From positions 1 through 49,448 of the forward strand of contig JABHLN010000014.1 in the NCBI GenBank assembly GCA_018693105.1: a stretch of 49,448 nucleotides of DNA, read 5' to 3'. Shown here one piece after another: positions 26,289 through 36,898 of the stretch (its first letter is position 1; each line of letters starts with the position of its first letter). The DNA comes from Desulfobacterales bacterium (lineage in GTDB: Bacteria > Desulfobacterota > Desulfobacteria > Desulfobacterales > SURF-7). Under the pieces are notes generated by a model, which saw only the letters and a list, made by a program, of their open reading frames with translations, did no database searches and was not told where the DNA came from. Position numbers and translations under genes: made by a program.

Positions 26289-27512
26289 TCATATTACTTC
26301 CTTGAACCATTTTTTCATCCGGACCATAACACGGTTAAAAATATTTGAATCACGAATCCTGAATTTGTTATCAGAGTGGTTCTTTGCTCCGAATAAAACA
26401 AGTCCTACACCGGTTGCATACATAGGATTATTTACTACATCAACTAGCCCGTTTATTCCATGGGGCTTTCCTAGTCGTGACGGAAGATCAAAGACAGCCT
26501 CCGCAATTTCCGGAACACCGTCAAGCAGTGCTGTTCCGCCTGTTACGACAACTCCTGAAGCAATTAAATTTTCCATACCGGCTCTATATATTTCACGATT
26601 TACTATAGAAAACATTTCCTCAATCCTTGGTTCAAGTATTTCTCCTATGAATTGCCGCTGAATTCTTTTGGGATCTCGTCCCCCCATTCCGGGGACTTCA
26701 ATTGTTTCATCCGGTTTTACACTTCCACTTATACATGTTCCGTATTTTTTCTTGATCTTTTCAGCCTCGGCATTGGAAGCTCTTAATCCGAATGACAGAT
26801 CTGTTGTCAGGTTATCTCCTCCCAAAGCAAGTACGAAAGTATGTCTGATATTTCTCCCTTTAAAAATAGCAAGATCTGTTGTACCACCTCCAAGATCCAG
26901 GAGAGCAACGCCAAGGTCTTTTTCCTCATCGGTCAGAACAGATTCCCCGGAGGCAAGAGACTCAAGAACAATATCACAAACATCAAGACCCGCCTTATTC
27001 GCACATTTGACTATATTATGTGCTGATGTTACTGCACCTGTTACAATGTGAATTTTTGCCTCAAGCCTCACACCTGACATCCCGATAGGGTTCTGAATAC
27101 CCCGTTCATCATCGACAAAATATTCCTGTGGAAGGACATGAATAACTTCCCTATCCATGGGTATTGCCACAGCCCTTGCAGCATCAATAACACGATCAAC
27201 ATCATTTTGTGTTATCTCGTCTCCTTTAACAGCAATAATTCCATGACTGTTAAATCCTGTAATATGCCCGCCGGCAATTCCGGCATATACTGATGTAATT
27301 TCACAGCCCGCCATGAGTTCGGCTTCTTCAACAGCCTTTTTTATTGAATCAACGGTGGATTCAATATTTACTACAACCCCCTTCCTAAGACCGATAGAAG
27401 GATGCGAACCTATACCTATTATATTAATACCATCACTAGAAACTTCACCAACAACAGCACAGATTTTGGTGGTCCCGATATCAAGGCCAACGATTATTTC
27501 CCGTCCTTGCAC
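26289..27512 (-). CDS. ftsA: Cell division actin-like protein FtsA
   Basis: FtsA tethers FtsZ filaments to the membrane. The actin-fold phosphate loop VGLDIGTTKICAVVGE opens the protein, the second phosphate motif is LLDLGGGTTDLAIF, and GVVVTGGTALLDG is the adenosine motif. The C-terminal MVRMKKWFKEVI is the amphipathic membrane-targeting helix. At 407 aa it is full length. The gene begins one base after the ftsQ stop, so translation is probably coupled. Confidence 0.97.
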   Translation of the reverse strand: MQGREIIVGLDIGTTKICAVVGEVSSDGINIIGIGSHPSIGLRKGVVVNIESTVDSIKKAVEEAELMAGCEITSVYAGIAGGHITGFNSHGIIAVKGDEITQNDVDRVIDAARAVAIPMDREVIHVLPQEYFVDDERGIQNPIGMSGVRLEAKIHIVTGAVTSAHNIVKCANKAGLDVCDIVLESLASGESVLTDEEKDLGVALLDLGGGTTDLAIFKGRNIRHTFVLALGGDNLTTDLSFGLRASNAEAEKIKKKYGTCISGSVKPDETIEVPGMGGRDPKRIQRQFIGEILEPRIEEMFSIVNREIYRAGMENLIASGVVVTGGTALLDGVPEIAEAVFDLPSRLGKPHGINGLVDVVNNPMYATGVGLVLFGAKNHSDNKFRIRDSNIFNRVMVRMKKWFKEVI

Positions 27513-27513
27513 G

Positions 27514-28374
27514 TTAAACCTCCTTTTGCTTTTTGGTTTGTGATTGATGAAAAACAGGCCTGATTACAATACGATTCGAACTTTTCAAGTCAATTAAATC
27601 TACATCTGCAAACCTGTTAATATTATTCAGGTACGACAATACATTCTTAAAGTTTCCATATTTATCAGGATAATCATCATAGCCTATATCAAACATAACC
27701 GTCCTCCCATGTTCGCTCATATACAATGTAAGGCCAATGTCTCTGTCTACATCAATTCTTTTTATTGTCATACCATGCATTAAATAATTACTTCCGCCCC
27801 AAAGTTTTAAAGCATCCAAAACAGCGGTAAAGTATTTACCTGCCTGTTCCCCGGGACTGTTAAAATCGGAAAAGTCAAGGCCGGTTATAACAGGAAACGT
27901 ACCAATGTTTTTTTCTGTTATTTTCTTAAACATTTCACCACGGTCATTTATAAGAAAGTTCTGCCCAAGATCGATAACGGCTAACGGTTTGTGCTCTGTT
28001 ATTCTTATAACAACCCTTGAAGGAAGCTCCCTGCGAACTTCTGCTTGTGCTACCCATGGGTGACCAAGAAGCTTTTTTCTTACCATGGAAAGATTAATGG
28101 AAAGAATATTTTCACCCTCCGATATGCCGGTTTGATCAATAATTTCCATGTCAGGAAGGCTGACAGCACCATTAATTTCTATGGATTTTGTCATAAAATA
28201 ATCCCATTGTGTAAAAAAGTTATAGCAGAAGATAAAAGCAAAACTCATAAAACCAAGGAAGAATATGCCGGTAAAGAGTTTTAAGCATAGAAAGAACCTT
28301 GACTTTACCCCGGTACTTTTCTTTGCCCTATCACTTTTATAGCAATTTTTTCTTACCCGTTTATTCCCCAACAA
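27514..28374 (-). CDS. ftsQ: Cell division protein FtsQ
   Basis: FtsQ is a bitopic divisome protein: a short basic cytoplasmic tail, one membrane helix (about residues 28-52), then a POTRA domain (about 60-130: SIEINGAVSLPDMEI, ENILSINLSMVRKKLLGHPW) and a periplasmic beta domain. The start is TTG at 28374, fixed by GGAGG placed 6 nt upstream; the first in-frame ATG would cut into the membrane helix. It overlaps the murB stop by 14 bp. At 286 aa it has normal length. Confidence 0.94.
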   Translation of the reverse strand: MLGNKRVRKNCYKSDRAKKSTGVKSRFFLCLKLFTGIFFLGFMSFAFIFCYNFFTQWDYFMTKSIEINGAVSLPDMEIIDQTGISEGENILSINLSMVRKKLLGHPWVAQAEVRRELPSRVVIRITEHKPLAVIDLGQNFLINDRGEMFKKITEKNIGTFPVITGLDFSDFNSPGEQAGKYFTAVLDALKLWGGSNYLMHGMTIKRIDVDRDIGLTLYMSEHGRTVMFDIGYDDYPDKYGNFKNVLSYLNNINRFADVDLIDLKSSNRIVIRPVFHQSQTKKQKEV

Positions 28375-29311
28375 TTTTTACCTCCGGTTCCAGATTAATG
28401 TTAAACATTTCCAATACTTTGTTTTGAATAATTTCCTTTAATTCAAGTATATCAGCAGCAGTCCCTTCACCCTCATTTACTATAAAATTTGCGTGCCTGG
28501 TCGAAACCCTTACACCACCTATCTTTTTCCCCTTAAGACCGGCTCTTTCAATAAGTTCTCCTGCTGATTTTTCAGGTTCCGGATTTTTAAAAAAACAACC
28601 CGCGGTTCCGAATGCTTTTGGCTGGGTTACCATACGCTTTTCAATAAGTTTTTCAGCCTCTTTTTTAAGCATACTCGAACCTGACTTTTTCAACCCGAAT
28701 GTCCCCGATACGATTATCGGTTTTTCTTCGGGATCACTTTTTAAAGACCGACTCCAGTCAACCTTCCTGTATGAAAAATTAATATCCTTTCTCGTAATTT
28801 TTTCCCTCAGATCAAGTGAGAGTATTACATCTACAGAATCCAGAACATCGCCAACCGAACCGATCCTGGTACCTGCATTCATCATTATACCTCCACCAAC
28901 AGTTCCGGGAATCCCTGCGGCAAAATTCATACCTTCAAGACCAAGGTCAACAGCATACCTGCAAAGAGACTGCATTCTTGCACCTGCCATGGCCTTAACC
29001 ATGATTTTATCTCCTGCCTTTCCTTCAATGGAAATTTTTCTCATATCCTGAACCATTGAGATTACTATACCTCTTATCCCCCCATCTTTTACCAGGAGGT
29101 TTGTTCCATCACCTATTACAAGTATTGGCAGCTTGTTCTGCCCGGCCCATCTTATAACTTTAGTAAATACCTCAACACTTTCCGATATAACATATGCATC
29201 TGCGGGCCCACCTACTCTAAAAGAAGTATGAACTGACATGGGCTCGTCAAACCCAACCCTGTCTCCAAGCTGCTCTGAAAGCCACTTTTTGTATTCAGTG
29301 TTAATCGACAT
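28361..29311 (-). CDS. murB: UDP-N-acetylenolpyruvoylglucosamine reductase
   Basis: MurB reduces UDP-GlcNAc-enolpyruvate to UDP-MurNAc with NADPH and FAD. The FAD-binding motifs GDGTNLLVKDGGIRG and AAGIPGTVGGGIMMNAG are present, and the proton-donor region reads GCFFKNPEP, with Cys where many homologs have Ser. The C-terminal Glu is in NLEPEVKIVGE. There is no extra Tyr-loop insertion, so it looks type II. At 316 aa it is full length. It follows murC by 3 bp. Confidence 0.97.
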   Translation of the reverse strand: MSINTEYKKWLSEQLGDRVGFDEPMSVHTSFRVGGPADAYVISESVEVFTKVIRWAGQNKLPILVIGDGTNLLVKDGGIRGIVISMVQDMRKISIEGKAGDKIMVKAMAGARMQSLCRYAVDLGLEGMNFAAGIPGTVGGGIMMNAGTRIGSVGDVLDSVDVILSLDLREKITRKDINFSYRKVDWSRSLKSDPEEKPIIVSGTFGLKKSGSSMLKKEAEKLIEKRMVTQPKAFGTAGCFFKNPEPEKSAGELIERAGLKGKKIGGVRVSTRHANFIVNEGEGTAADILELKEIIQNKVLEMFNINLEPEVKIVGE

Positions 29312-29314
29312 TTT

Positions 29315-30688
29315 TTACTTCTTAAATTCCTGTATAAAAGTTTCTCCAAGTCTCCACACATTCCCGGCACCCAGTGTCAAAATTATATCCCCGACTTTTG
29401 CTGTCTTTTTCAGACGGGAAATGACAGCTTCCTGATCTTCGCAGAATGTCACATTCTTATGCCCATGCAATCGGATTCCCTCATAAAGTGCACCACCATC
29501 AACTTCACTAATTATTTCTTCACCTGCAGCATATATGGGTAAAATAAGGAGCATATCTGTCTGGTAAAATGATCGGGTAAATTCACCGAAAAGTGCCTTT
29601 GTTCTTGTATATCGGTGAGGTTGAAATACTACGACTATCCTTTTATCAGGCCAGCTTTCTCTGACAGCTGCAATTGTGGTTTTTATCTCGGTAGGATGGT
29701 GGCCATAATCATCCATAACAATCACACCTGATATTTCCCCTTTTATTTCCATCCTCCGCTGAACACCCCCAAGACCTTCAAGCGCTTTCTTTATAACCTT
29801 GAAAGGTATATCCAGTTCAATTCCAACTGCTATACTGGCAAGAGAATTATTTATATTGTGAATACCAGGTAGATTTAACTTTACTTTTCCAAGTTTTTCC
29901 CCGAAATGATAAACGGAAAATTCACTTGTCGGCCCCCTGAACTTAGTATTTTTTGCCTGGAGATCAGCCTGGGTATTCATTCCGTATGTGGTATAACGGC
30001 TCTTTATTTCAGGTAAAAGATCCTGTATGTTTTCATTGTCAAGGCAAAGTATAGCAAGACCGTAAAACGGTATCCTTCCTATAAAATCCAGGAATACTTT
30101 TTTTATGGAATCAAGATCTTTATAAAAATCAAGATGCTCCCTGTCTATGTTAGTAACTACAGCAATTGTAGGTGAAAATTTAAGAAATGACCCGTCACTC
30201 TCATCAGCTTCAGCTACGATAAAGTCTCCTTCACCTAGAAGCGCATTTGTACCTATATTCTTGAGCTTTCCTCCTATAACAACTGTAGGGTCAAGCCCAC
30301 CCTGTTCAAGAACCGCAGCTACTATCGAAGTCGTAGTAGTTTTACCGTGAGCCCCGGAGACAGCAACACTGTATTTCAGTCTCATGAGTTCAGCCAGCAT
30401 CTCTGCTCTGGGTATAACAGGAACAGACTTTTTTCTTGAAGTAACTACTTCGGGGTTGTTGGAGTCAATTGCTGATGATACGACTAGTACATCAACCCCT
30501 TTAATGTTATCTTCCGAATGCCCAATAAATATTCTACCTCCAAGACTTTCAAGCCGTCTTGTGGTTGGTGAAGCTTTTATATCAGATCCTGATACCCTGT
30601 AACCGAGGGTTAAAAGCAGTTCAGCAATACCGCTCATACCTATGCCGCCTATTCCCACAAAAAAAATATGATATCTGTTCTGATACAT
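29315..30688 (-). CDS. murC: UDP-N-acetylmuramate--L-alanine ligase
   Basis: MurC adds L-Ala to UDP-MurNAc using ATP. The N-terminal GIGGIGMSGIAELLL dinucleotide-like motif and the ATP loop GAHGKTTTTSIVAAVLE are diagnostic for MurC. The central domain (EADESDGSFLKF) and C-terminal DDYGHHPTEIKTT motif are intact. At 457 aa it is full length. It lies between murG (20 bp upstream) and murB. Confidence 0.98.
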   Translation of the reverse strand: MYQNRYHIFFVGIGGIGMSGIAELLLTLGYRVSGSDIKASPTTRRLESLGGRIFIGHSEDNIKGVDVLVVSSAIDSNNPEVVTSRKKSVPVIPRAEMLAELMRLKYSVAVSGAHGKTTTTSIVAAVLEQGGLDPTVVIGGKLKNIGTNALLGEGDFIVAEADESDGSFLKFSPTIAVVTNIDREHLDFYKDLDSIKKVFLDFIGRIPFYGLAILCLDNENIQDLLPEIKSRYTTYGMNTQADLQAKNTKFRGPTSEFSVYHFGEKLGKVKLNLPGIHNINNSLASIAVGIELDIPFKVIKKALEGLGGVQRRMEIKGEISGVIVMDDYGHHPTEIKTTIAAVRESWPDKRIVVVFQPHRYTRTKALFGEFTRSFYQTDMLLILPIYAAGEEIISEVDGGALYEGIRLHGHKNVTFCEDQEAVISRLKKTAKVGDIILTLGAGNVWRLGETFIQEFKK

Positions 30689-30708
30689 TAATTATTTCCC
30701 GCTGTTTT

Positions 30709-31860
30709 TTACTCTGTTATCATCCCGTAACAATCTTTAACGATTTCCATAGCAGCATCAGGTCTTCCGAACGCCCTTGATCTTGATGCCATATCTTCAA
30801 GTTCATCTGTGGAAGTTACATAATGTTCAATTCTTTCAGCAAGAATGCTTCCGTCTATCTCATTTTCAAGAATCACTTCAGCAGCACCTGCATCTTCAAG
30901 CTCTCTTGCATTTAAAACCTGGTGATTGTCAGCAGCCTGTGGGAAGGGAATAAAAATTACAGCCTTCCCAAGGACTGTTATTTCAGCTACTGTGGTAGCT
31001 CCAGCTCTGCATATTATAAGATCCGCCTTTGTATACTGCACCGGCATGTCATAAAAGAAGGCCTGAACTGTGCAGGGAATTTCGTTTCCCAAATAAGCTT
31101 TTCTGACTGTATCTTCGTCTTTTGACCCTGTCTGATGAATAAAATAGAGGTGCTCCATTTCCTTAAGATTTTTCATAGCCTCAATTATAATCATATTAAT
31201 GCTGTGGGCTCCCTGACTTCCTCCAACTACAAGGATAGTAAAAGGTCTTTTCTTAATTCGCCCATCTGGAATGTCTTCTCTTGAATCCGCCACATATTCC
31301 CTAATCTCTTTTCTAACAGGATTGCCGGTGACTTTAACCTTCTCAGGGTTAAACCTATGGGCTGTCGTCTTGAAAGAAACATATATTCTGTCAGTAAAAT
31401 ATGACAAAATACGGTTTGTTATTCCCGGCAAAATATTCTGCTCATGGATAGCTATCCTGATCCGGAAAAACCATGCCCCTAAAACCATTGGCCCGGAAGA
31501 ATAACCACCCACCCCAATGACAATATCCGGCTTGAATGTTTTAAGAATCCTGAAAGCTCCATACACACCTTTTGGTGTTTTTATAACAGCTATTGCCTTC
31601 TTAAATATACTCAAACCCTTTATCCCTTGTGCAGTTATCTTTTTATGGGCAAAACCTGCATTTGATAATGTATCAATTTCAAAAGGCTTGCCTGTATTTA
31701 CAAATAGAATCCCGTTTTCCGGGTTACACTCCATAAACAATTCGGCTATTGCAATACCAGGGAAAAGGTGACCTCCTGTACCTCCTCCCGCAATAAGTAC
31801 ATTTATTGCCCGCGCTTTAATCCAATCCGACATATAATTGTTGCCTTTTTCAAAGCTCAT
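30709..31860 (-). CDS. murG: UDP-GlcNAc:lipid I N-acetylglucosaminyltransferase
   Basis: MurG transfers GlcNAc to lipid I to make lipid II at the cytoplasmic face of the membrane. The N-terminal GGGTGGHLFPGIAIAE and the GGSQGAHSIN motifs are MurG signatures, and CRAGATTVAEI is the UDP-sugar site. The ATG at 31860 overlaps the ftsW stop as ATGA; an internal ATG at 31833 (MSDWIKARAINVLIA) is also possible and would remove nine residues. At 383 aa it is slightly longer than E. coli MurG. Confidence 0.97.
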   Translation of the reverse strand: MSFEKGNNYMSDWIKARAINVLIAGGGTGGHLFPGIAIAELFMECNPENGILFVNTGKPFEIDTLSNAGFAHKKITAQGIKGLSIFKKAIAVIKTPKGVYGAFRILKTFKPDIVIGVGGYSSGPMVLGAWFFRIRIAIHEQNILPGITNRILSYFTDRIYVSFKTTAHRFNPEKVKVTGNPVRKEIREYVADSREDIPDGRIKKRPFTILVVGGSQGAHSINMIIIEAMKNLKEMEHLYFIHQTGSKDEDTVRKAYLGNEIPCTVQAFFYDMPVQYTKADLIICRAGATTVAEITVLGKAVIFIPFPQAADNHQVLNARELEDAGAAEVILENEIDGSILAERIEHYVTSTDELEDMASRSRAFGRPDAAMEIVKDCYGMITE

Positions 31861-32966
31861 CCGGACCTGCCTATATTCATTAGTATCCCAACAAACGCCA
31901 TATTAAGGAGTAACGAAGTCCCGCCATAACTCAAAAAAGGAAGTGTCAATCCTTTTGTGGGGAAAAGTGCAAGCGCAACACCCATATTGAAAAAAACCTG
32001 AAGCCCTATCGCAACAGTCAGACCAAGTGCCAGATATGACCCGAAAAGGTCATCCGTATTTTTTGCTATTATTATCCCTCTCCATAATACAAGAGCATAT
32101 AGGGAAATAATTATGACAACTCCTACAAAACCGAGCTCTTCCCCTATAACGGAAAAAATGAAGTCTGTATGAGGTTCGGGGAGATAGAACAGTTTCTGGT
32201 ACCCCTGTCCTATCCCCGAACCCCAAAGGCCGCCCGTACCGAAGGCCATAAGGGAATGAATTATCTGGTATCCTTCATCTCTAGGGTACTTCCATGGATC
32301 AAGAAAACTAATAAGCCTCTGTATCCTATACTGAGCAGTCATCATGTAATATACAGCAACAGGAAGTATTAATAGTAATGATGTAGTAAGATGCATTATT
32401 CTAACGCCTCCGACAAACATCATAATCCAGGTGATAATTGCAAGTATTACAACTGAGCCAAAATCTGGCTGCATGAATATAAGAGCCGAGAATATACCAA
32501 GTACAATTACATGGGGGAGAAATCCTATATATAGATTCTTTATATTTTCATGTTTCTTGCTCAATGAGTATGCCATATAGATAACCAGAGCAAACCGTGC
32601 AAATTCCGACGGCTGGAAAGAAAATCCTTTAAAACGAAGCCATCTGGTCGCACCACCGGCTTCATACCCCATACCGGAAACTTTTAATATTATAAGAAGC
32701 CCAAGGCCTGTTATAAGAAAAAGATAGGAAAAGTGACGCAACAACCTGTATGGAGTATAAGAAAAAACTATCATCGCAAAAATTCCGATAAGAGTTGCAA
32801 TACCCTGTTTCTTCAGGAAGAGATAATCGTTGCCATATTTTTTAAATGCAACTTCGGAACTTGCACTATAAACCATAACGATACCTATCCCGACAAGAAG
32901 AAGAACCGGAAGTAGAAGTGAAAAATCATACCCCCCTGAATTTTTTTTCCGGTTTTTTGTAATCAT
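31857..32966 (-). CDS. ftsW: SEDS peptidoglycan glycosyltransferase FtsW
   Basis: FtsW is the septal SEDS glycosyltransferase that polymerises lipid II with FtsI. About ten membrane helices span the 369 aa. Family motifs GGATRWLRF, FQPSEFARFA, MQPDFGS and the late FLSYGGTSLLLNMA are seen. It is named FtsW and not RodA because it lies within dcw between murD and murG. It overlaps the murD stop by 4 bp (ATGA) and the murG start in the same way. Confidence 0.96.
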   Translation of the reverse strand: MITKNRKKNSGGYDFSLLLPVLLLVGIGIVMVYSASSEVAFKKYGNDYLFLKKQGIATLIGIFAMIVFSYTPYRLLRHFSYLFLITGLGLLIILKVSGMGYEAGGATRWLRFKGFSFQPSEFARFALVIYMAYSLSKKHENIKNLYIGFLPHVIVLGIFSALIFMQPDFGSVVILAIITWIMMFVGGVRIMHLTTSLLLILPVAVYYMMTAQYRIQRLISFLDPWKYPRDEGYQIIHSLMAFGTGGLWGSGIGQGYQKLFYLPEPHTDFIFSVIGEELGFVGVVIIISLYALVLWRGIIIAKNTDDLFGSYLALGLTVAIGLQVFFNMGVALALFPTKGLTLPFLSYGGTSLLLNMAFVGILMNIGRSG

Positions 32967-34324
32967 TTTTCCTTAACCTTAAGATATTTTACTTCTTTAC
33001 TAAAAGCATTTCCTCGTTGTGCATAACTTTGAAACATATCAAAACTTGAACATGCCGGTGACAAAAGCATGACATCCCCTGGTTCAGTAGAGCTCCATGC
33101 CATTGAGACAGCTTCTTCCATGGAAGAAGCCCTTTTTACCGGTGCAAATGCTCCAAGTGCATTTTCAATATTATCTTTTGCTTCACCAATAACCACAAGG
33201 GTCTTGACACGTTCCTTTACAAGACTTTCAAGCTTATGGTAACCGCCCATTTTGTCCCGTCCACCCATTATAAGAACTACGGGCTCACTGAAAGTTTCAA
33301 TTGCTCTTGCTACAGCATCCACGTTTGTTGCTTTGGAGTCGTCATAAAACCTTACACCGTTGATTGTATCCACATATTCCAGCCTGTGGGAAAGACCCTG
33401 AAACTCATCAATTGCAGACTGCATCCCATTGATAGTTCCTCCAACTGCAAGGGCTGCAAGACCTGCGGCAGATATATTTTCAAGGTTATGGGCTCCTGAG
33501 AGTGATGCTTTATGCATATCAAGGATCTCTTCCTTACAATCAGGCAAGTTAAACTTTATCGTTCTGCCGTTAATATAAGCTTTATTTTCAGTTTCATCTT
33601 CCGAGTTGAAAAATAATCTTCTGCTCCTGATGTTACGACAGGTTTTCCGAGCATAGATATCTCTTCCATTGACAATTGCCAGGTCATTGTGATCCTGGTT
33701 TTCAAATATTCTTCCTTTTGACATGACGTATTCATTAAAATCTTTGTAACGGTCAAGATGATCAGCAGTAATATTCAAAAGAACACTCACATGAGGCCTG
33801 AAGGCAGATATTGTATCAAGTTGAAAACTGCTAACCTCGACCACAACCACATCTGCTTTCTCCTTACTATCAGTATAATCTATTAAAGGATTACCGATAT
33901 TGCCTCCTACAAAAACTTTGAAACCGGATTTCTTCAACATCTCACCCAGAAGCGTTGTTGTAGTCGTTTTACCATTAGTGCCTGTAACTGCTATAATAGG
34001 TTCCTTTATAAAAGAAGCGGCAAGTTCAATTTCCCCAATTATTTCTACACCGTTTTTTTTTGCCTCCAAAACAGGAGAAATAGTATCTGGAACACCGGGG
34101 CTTAATACAATTAAATCAGATTCGCAAAATGTTTCATTTCTGTGATACCCAAGTTCTTCCTTAATACCGATTTCACGAATTTCTGATACAAATTGTCCAA
34201 GATTATTTTCATCCGCTTTATCAGTTATAGTTACATTGGCTCCGTTTTTTTTTAGAAACCTTGCAACTGCAACTCCGGACTTTCCAAGCCCGACTACAAG
34301 AATATTTTTCTTTTCAATCTTCAT
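32963..34324 (-). CDS. murD: UDP-N-acetylmuramoyl-L-alanine--D-glutamate ligase
   Basis: MurD adds D-Glu to UDP-MurNAc-L-Ala. The N-terminal VVGLGKSGVAVARFL motif, ATP loop VTGTNGKTTTTTLLGEML, central LNITADHLDRYKD and C-terminal DDSKATNVDAV / MGGRDKMGGY motifs identify it. At 453 aa it is complete. It starts 53 bp after the mraY stop and overlaps ftsW by 4 bp. Confidence 0.97.
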   Translation of the reverse strand: MKIEKKNILVVGLGKSGVAVARFLKKNGANVTITDKADENNLGQFVSEIREIGIKEELGYHRNETFCESDLIVLSPGVPDTISPVLEAKKNGVEIIGEIELAASFIKEPIIAVTGTNGKTTTTTLLGEMLKKSGFKVFVGGNIGNPLIDYTDSKEKADVVVVEVSSFQLDTISAFRPHVSVLLNITADHLDRYKDFNEYVMSKGRIFENQDHNDLAIVNGRDIYARKTCRNIRSRRLFFNSEDETENKAYINGRTIKFNLPDCKEEILDMHKASLSGAHNLENISAAGLAALAVGGTINGMQSAIDEFQGLSHRLEYVDTINGVRFYDDSKATNVDAVARAIETFSEPVVLIMGGRDKMGGYHKLESLVKERVKTLVVIGEAKDNIENALGAFAPVKRASSMEEAVSMAWSSTEPGDVMLLSPACSSFDMFQSYAQRGNAFSKEVKYLKVKEK

Positions 34325-34377
34325 AAATATTAAAAATCCAAAAAATATTATTCAGGAAAACTGTAAGCTCCCTGCCA

Positions 34378-35457
34378 TCACCTCAGTTTCAGAGTACTTA
34401 TGGAAATAAGTGCAAGGGTAATAGCTATAATCCAGAATCTAACAATAACTTTTGGTTCAGCCCATCCTTTAAGTTCAAAATGATGATGTAATGGAGCCAT
34501 CCTGAATATCCGCCGTCCCTTTGAAATCTTGAAGTATCCGACCTGTATGATCACAGAAAGGGCTTCAATAACAAAAATACCTCCTACCAGTACAAGAAGA
34601 ATTTCCTGTTTAGTAATAACCGCTATAGTTCCGAGAATAGCACCTAACGACAAGGAGCCTACATCTCCCATAAATATTTGAGCCGGATATGTATTAAACC
34701 ATAAGAATCCCATGGATGCCCCGGCCAGGGCTCCGCATAGAACTGTCACCTCTCCTCCACCGATTACAAAGTTTATCTGCAGATATTCTGCTATCTTTAC
34801 ATGCCCGGCTGCATAAGCAAAAAGCATATATGTGACAGATGCTATGAGAATAGGTCCGATTGCAAGGCCGTCAAGGCCGTCTGTAAGGTTAACGGCATTT
34901 GAAGTGCCAACTATTACTAACGCCGCAAACAATATATACCCGACTCCTAAATCAGGGGATATATTCTTGAAGAAGGGGATTGTTACTCTAGTATCAAAAT
35001 CCGGAGTCATGTATACTAAGAAGCCGATAAGAACGGCAAATACAACCTGCATCGAAAATTTACCCCAGGCACTGAGCCCTTTGCTTCGTTTCTTTATCTG
35101 CATAAGGTAATCATCAATAAATCCTATCAGGCCGAAGCTGAAAGCAGACAGAAGAATTATCCAGACATAAAAATTTTTCAGGTCAGCCCACAAAAGAGAA
35201 GATACAATAACTGCAAAAAGTATTAATAATCCTCCCATAGTTGGAGTCCCTGCCTTGTCAAGATGAGTCTCGGGCCCGGCCTTCCTTATATACTGGCCAA
35301 TCTGCATTTCCCTGATTTTCCTGATAACAAACGGGCCGAAAACAAAACAGATAAGAAATGCTGTCAGACTTGCATAAATGGTCCTGAAAGTTATGTATCT
35401 AAATACGTTTAAGAATGATAACTTCGTATGTAGTGGATATAAAAAATTATAAATCAT
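34378..35457 (-). CDS. mraY: Phospho-N-acetylmuramoyl-pentapeptide transferase
   Basis: MraY moves phospho-MurNAc-pentapeptide onto undecaprenyl phosphate to form lipid I. The polytopic protein (359 aa, about ten helices) has the catalytic aspartate segments GFIDDYL and [10 protein letters not shown], and the His-rich loop [19 protein letters not shown] near residue 70 is also a family mark. It lies 12 bp after murF. Confidence 0.98.
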   Translation of the reverse strand: MIYNFLYPLHTKLSFLNVFRYITFRTIYASLTAFLICFVFGPFVIRKIREMQIGQYIRKAGPETHLDKAGTPTMGGLLILFAVIVSSLLWADLKNFYVWIILLSAFSFGLIGFIDDYLMQIKKRSKGLSAWGKFSMQVVFAVLIGFLVYMTPDFDTRVTIPFFKNISPDLGVGYILFAALVIVGTSNAVNLTDGLDGLAIGPILIASVTYMLFAYAAGHVKIAEYLQINFVIGGGEVTVLCGALAGASMGFLWFNTYPAQIFMGDVGSLSLGAILGTIAVITKQEILLVLVGGIFVIEALSVIIQVGYFKISKGRRIFRMAPLHHHFELKGWAEPKVIVRFWIIAITLALISISTLKLR

Positions 35458-35469
35458 GGTAAATGAACC

Positions 35470-36879
35470 TTATCCGTTTCCCCATTTTACAAGACGATTG
35501 ACTATCTTTTCCATGCTCATTGCCCTTGAACCTTTCACCAATACCCAGTCTCCCGCATCAAGGTTTTCAATAATATCACTGAAGATCTCTTCTCTGGTTC
35601 CCTTAAGAATCTTTTCGGTTTTCATATTCTCTGTCTTTGCACCCTTTGCAACAGAATCGGCATATTCACCGAATATGTATAATTTTGTCATCCCTGACCT
35701 TCCGACAAGTTCTCCAACAACCTCATGCAATTCTTCAGATCTATTACCCAATTCATACATATCACCGATAACGACAAACCCTCTTTCTTCTCCCTTCACA
35801 GACGACAAAGTATGAATCGCCGCTTGCATGGAGTCCGGGTTCGCATTATAGGTATCATCTAATATATGAATATTGTTCCTGGTTTCTATTATGTTCATCC
35901 TTCCCTGAACAGGCCTGAAGCATTCAATGCCTTTTTTTATTCCCCTTGCTCCGACTCCTGCCAGACGACCTACGGCTGCTGCTGCAAGAGCATTCGACAC
36001 CATGAAATCACCCGTTATATTCATTTCAATATCAATGGTTTCATCAGGCAAAACCAGAGTAAATGATATGCCCGTATCATTACTTTCAACAGATTCAGCC
36101 CTTATTGCGGCTTCCTTTGAAATTCCGAAAAGAGTAACTTCAGCTGATGTTTTTTCAGCAAGCCGCATAACCATAGGGTCATCAATATTAAGAACAGCCT
36201 TCCCGTTAACTCCCAGGCTGGTTAAAAGTTCTCCCTTGGCATTCATAACACCTTCAATATTACCAACCCCTTCAAGATGCGCCCGACCGATATTGGTAAT
36301 AACTCCGATTTCAGGCATACAGACTTCTGCAAGTCTTGAAATTTCTCCGGGATGATTCATCCCAAGTTCCAACACTGCCCAGTTATGTTTCGGATCAAGG
36401 TTAAAAAGAGTCAGGGGAAGACCGATTTCATTGTTAAAATTACCCATAGTCTCAAGAGTGTTATATTTCTGCCGAACCACGGAAGCTGTAAGTCCTCTTG
36501 TTGTTGTTTTGCCGTTTGATCCTGTTATGGCAATTACCGAAGCATTCGATCGTTTTAGCTGAAATGAAGCAAGATCACCAAGAGCCCTAATTGAATCCTT
36601 TACTGAAAGACAGACCGTCCCTTCCTTTTCCCATTTTTCCAATGGAAGTGTCCCGGTTTTGTCCTTTTCAGCAATTACCCCCCTTACACCACGACAAATA
36701 ACATCACTGATAAAATCATGCGCATCATAGATATTGCCTTTTATAGCTACAAAAACATTACCGTCGGATATGTTGCGAGAGTCTATCGAGACACCTGAAA
36801 AAGCCAGTCCCCTGTCACCACAAAGCAAATCGCCTTTTGTAGCATCAAGAAGATTTTCAGTTGTCCATGCAAACGACAT
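35470..36879 (-). CDS. murF: UDP-N-acetylmuramoyl-tripeptide--D-alanyl-D-alanine ligase
   Basis: MurF adds D-Ala-D-Ala to the UDP-MurNAc tripeptide. The ATP loop is ITGSNGKTTTRGLTASV, the central domain has NNEIGLPLTLF and ELGMNHPGEI, and the C-terminal domain has DDTYNANPDSM. These combinations are specific for MurF among Mur ligases. At 469 aa it is complete. It sits 19 bp after murE. No ddl gene occurs in this cluster, so the dipeptide must come from a ligase encoded elsewhere. Confidence 0.97.
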   Translation of the reverse strand: MSFAWTTENLLDATKGDLLCGDRGLAFSGVSIDSRNISDGNVFVAIKGNIYDAHDFISDVICRGVRGVIAEKDKTGTLPLEKWEKEGTVCLSVKDSIRALGDLASFQLKRSNASVIAITGSNGKTTTRGLTASVVRQKYNTLETMGNFNNEIGLPLTLFNLDPKHNWAVLELGMNHPGEISRLAEVCMPEIGVITNIGRAHLEGVGNIEGVMNAKGELLTSLGVNGKAVLNIDDPMVMRLAEKTSAEVTLFGISKEAAIRAESVESNDTGISFTLVLPDETIDIEMNITGDFMVSNALAAAAVGRLAGVGARGIKKGIECFRPVQGRMNIIETRNNIHILDDTYNANPDSMQAAIHTLSSVKGEERGFVVIGDMYELGNRSEELHEVVGELVGRSGMTKLYIFGEYADSVAKGAKTENMKTEKILKGTREEIFSDIIENLDAGDWVLVKGSRAMSMEKIVNRLVKWGNG

Positions 36880-36898
36880 TATTTAATCCCTTTATAGT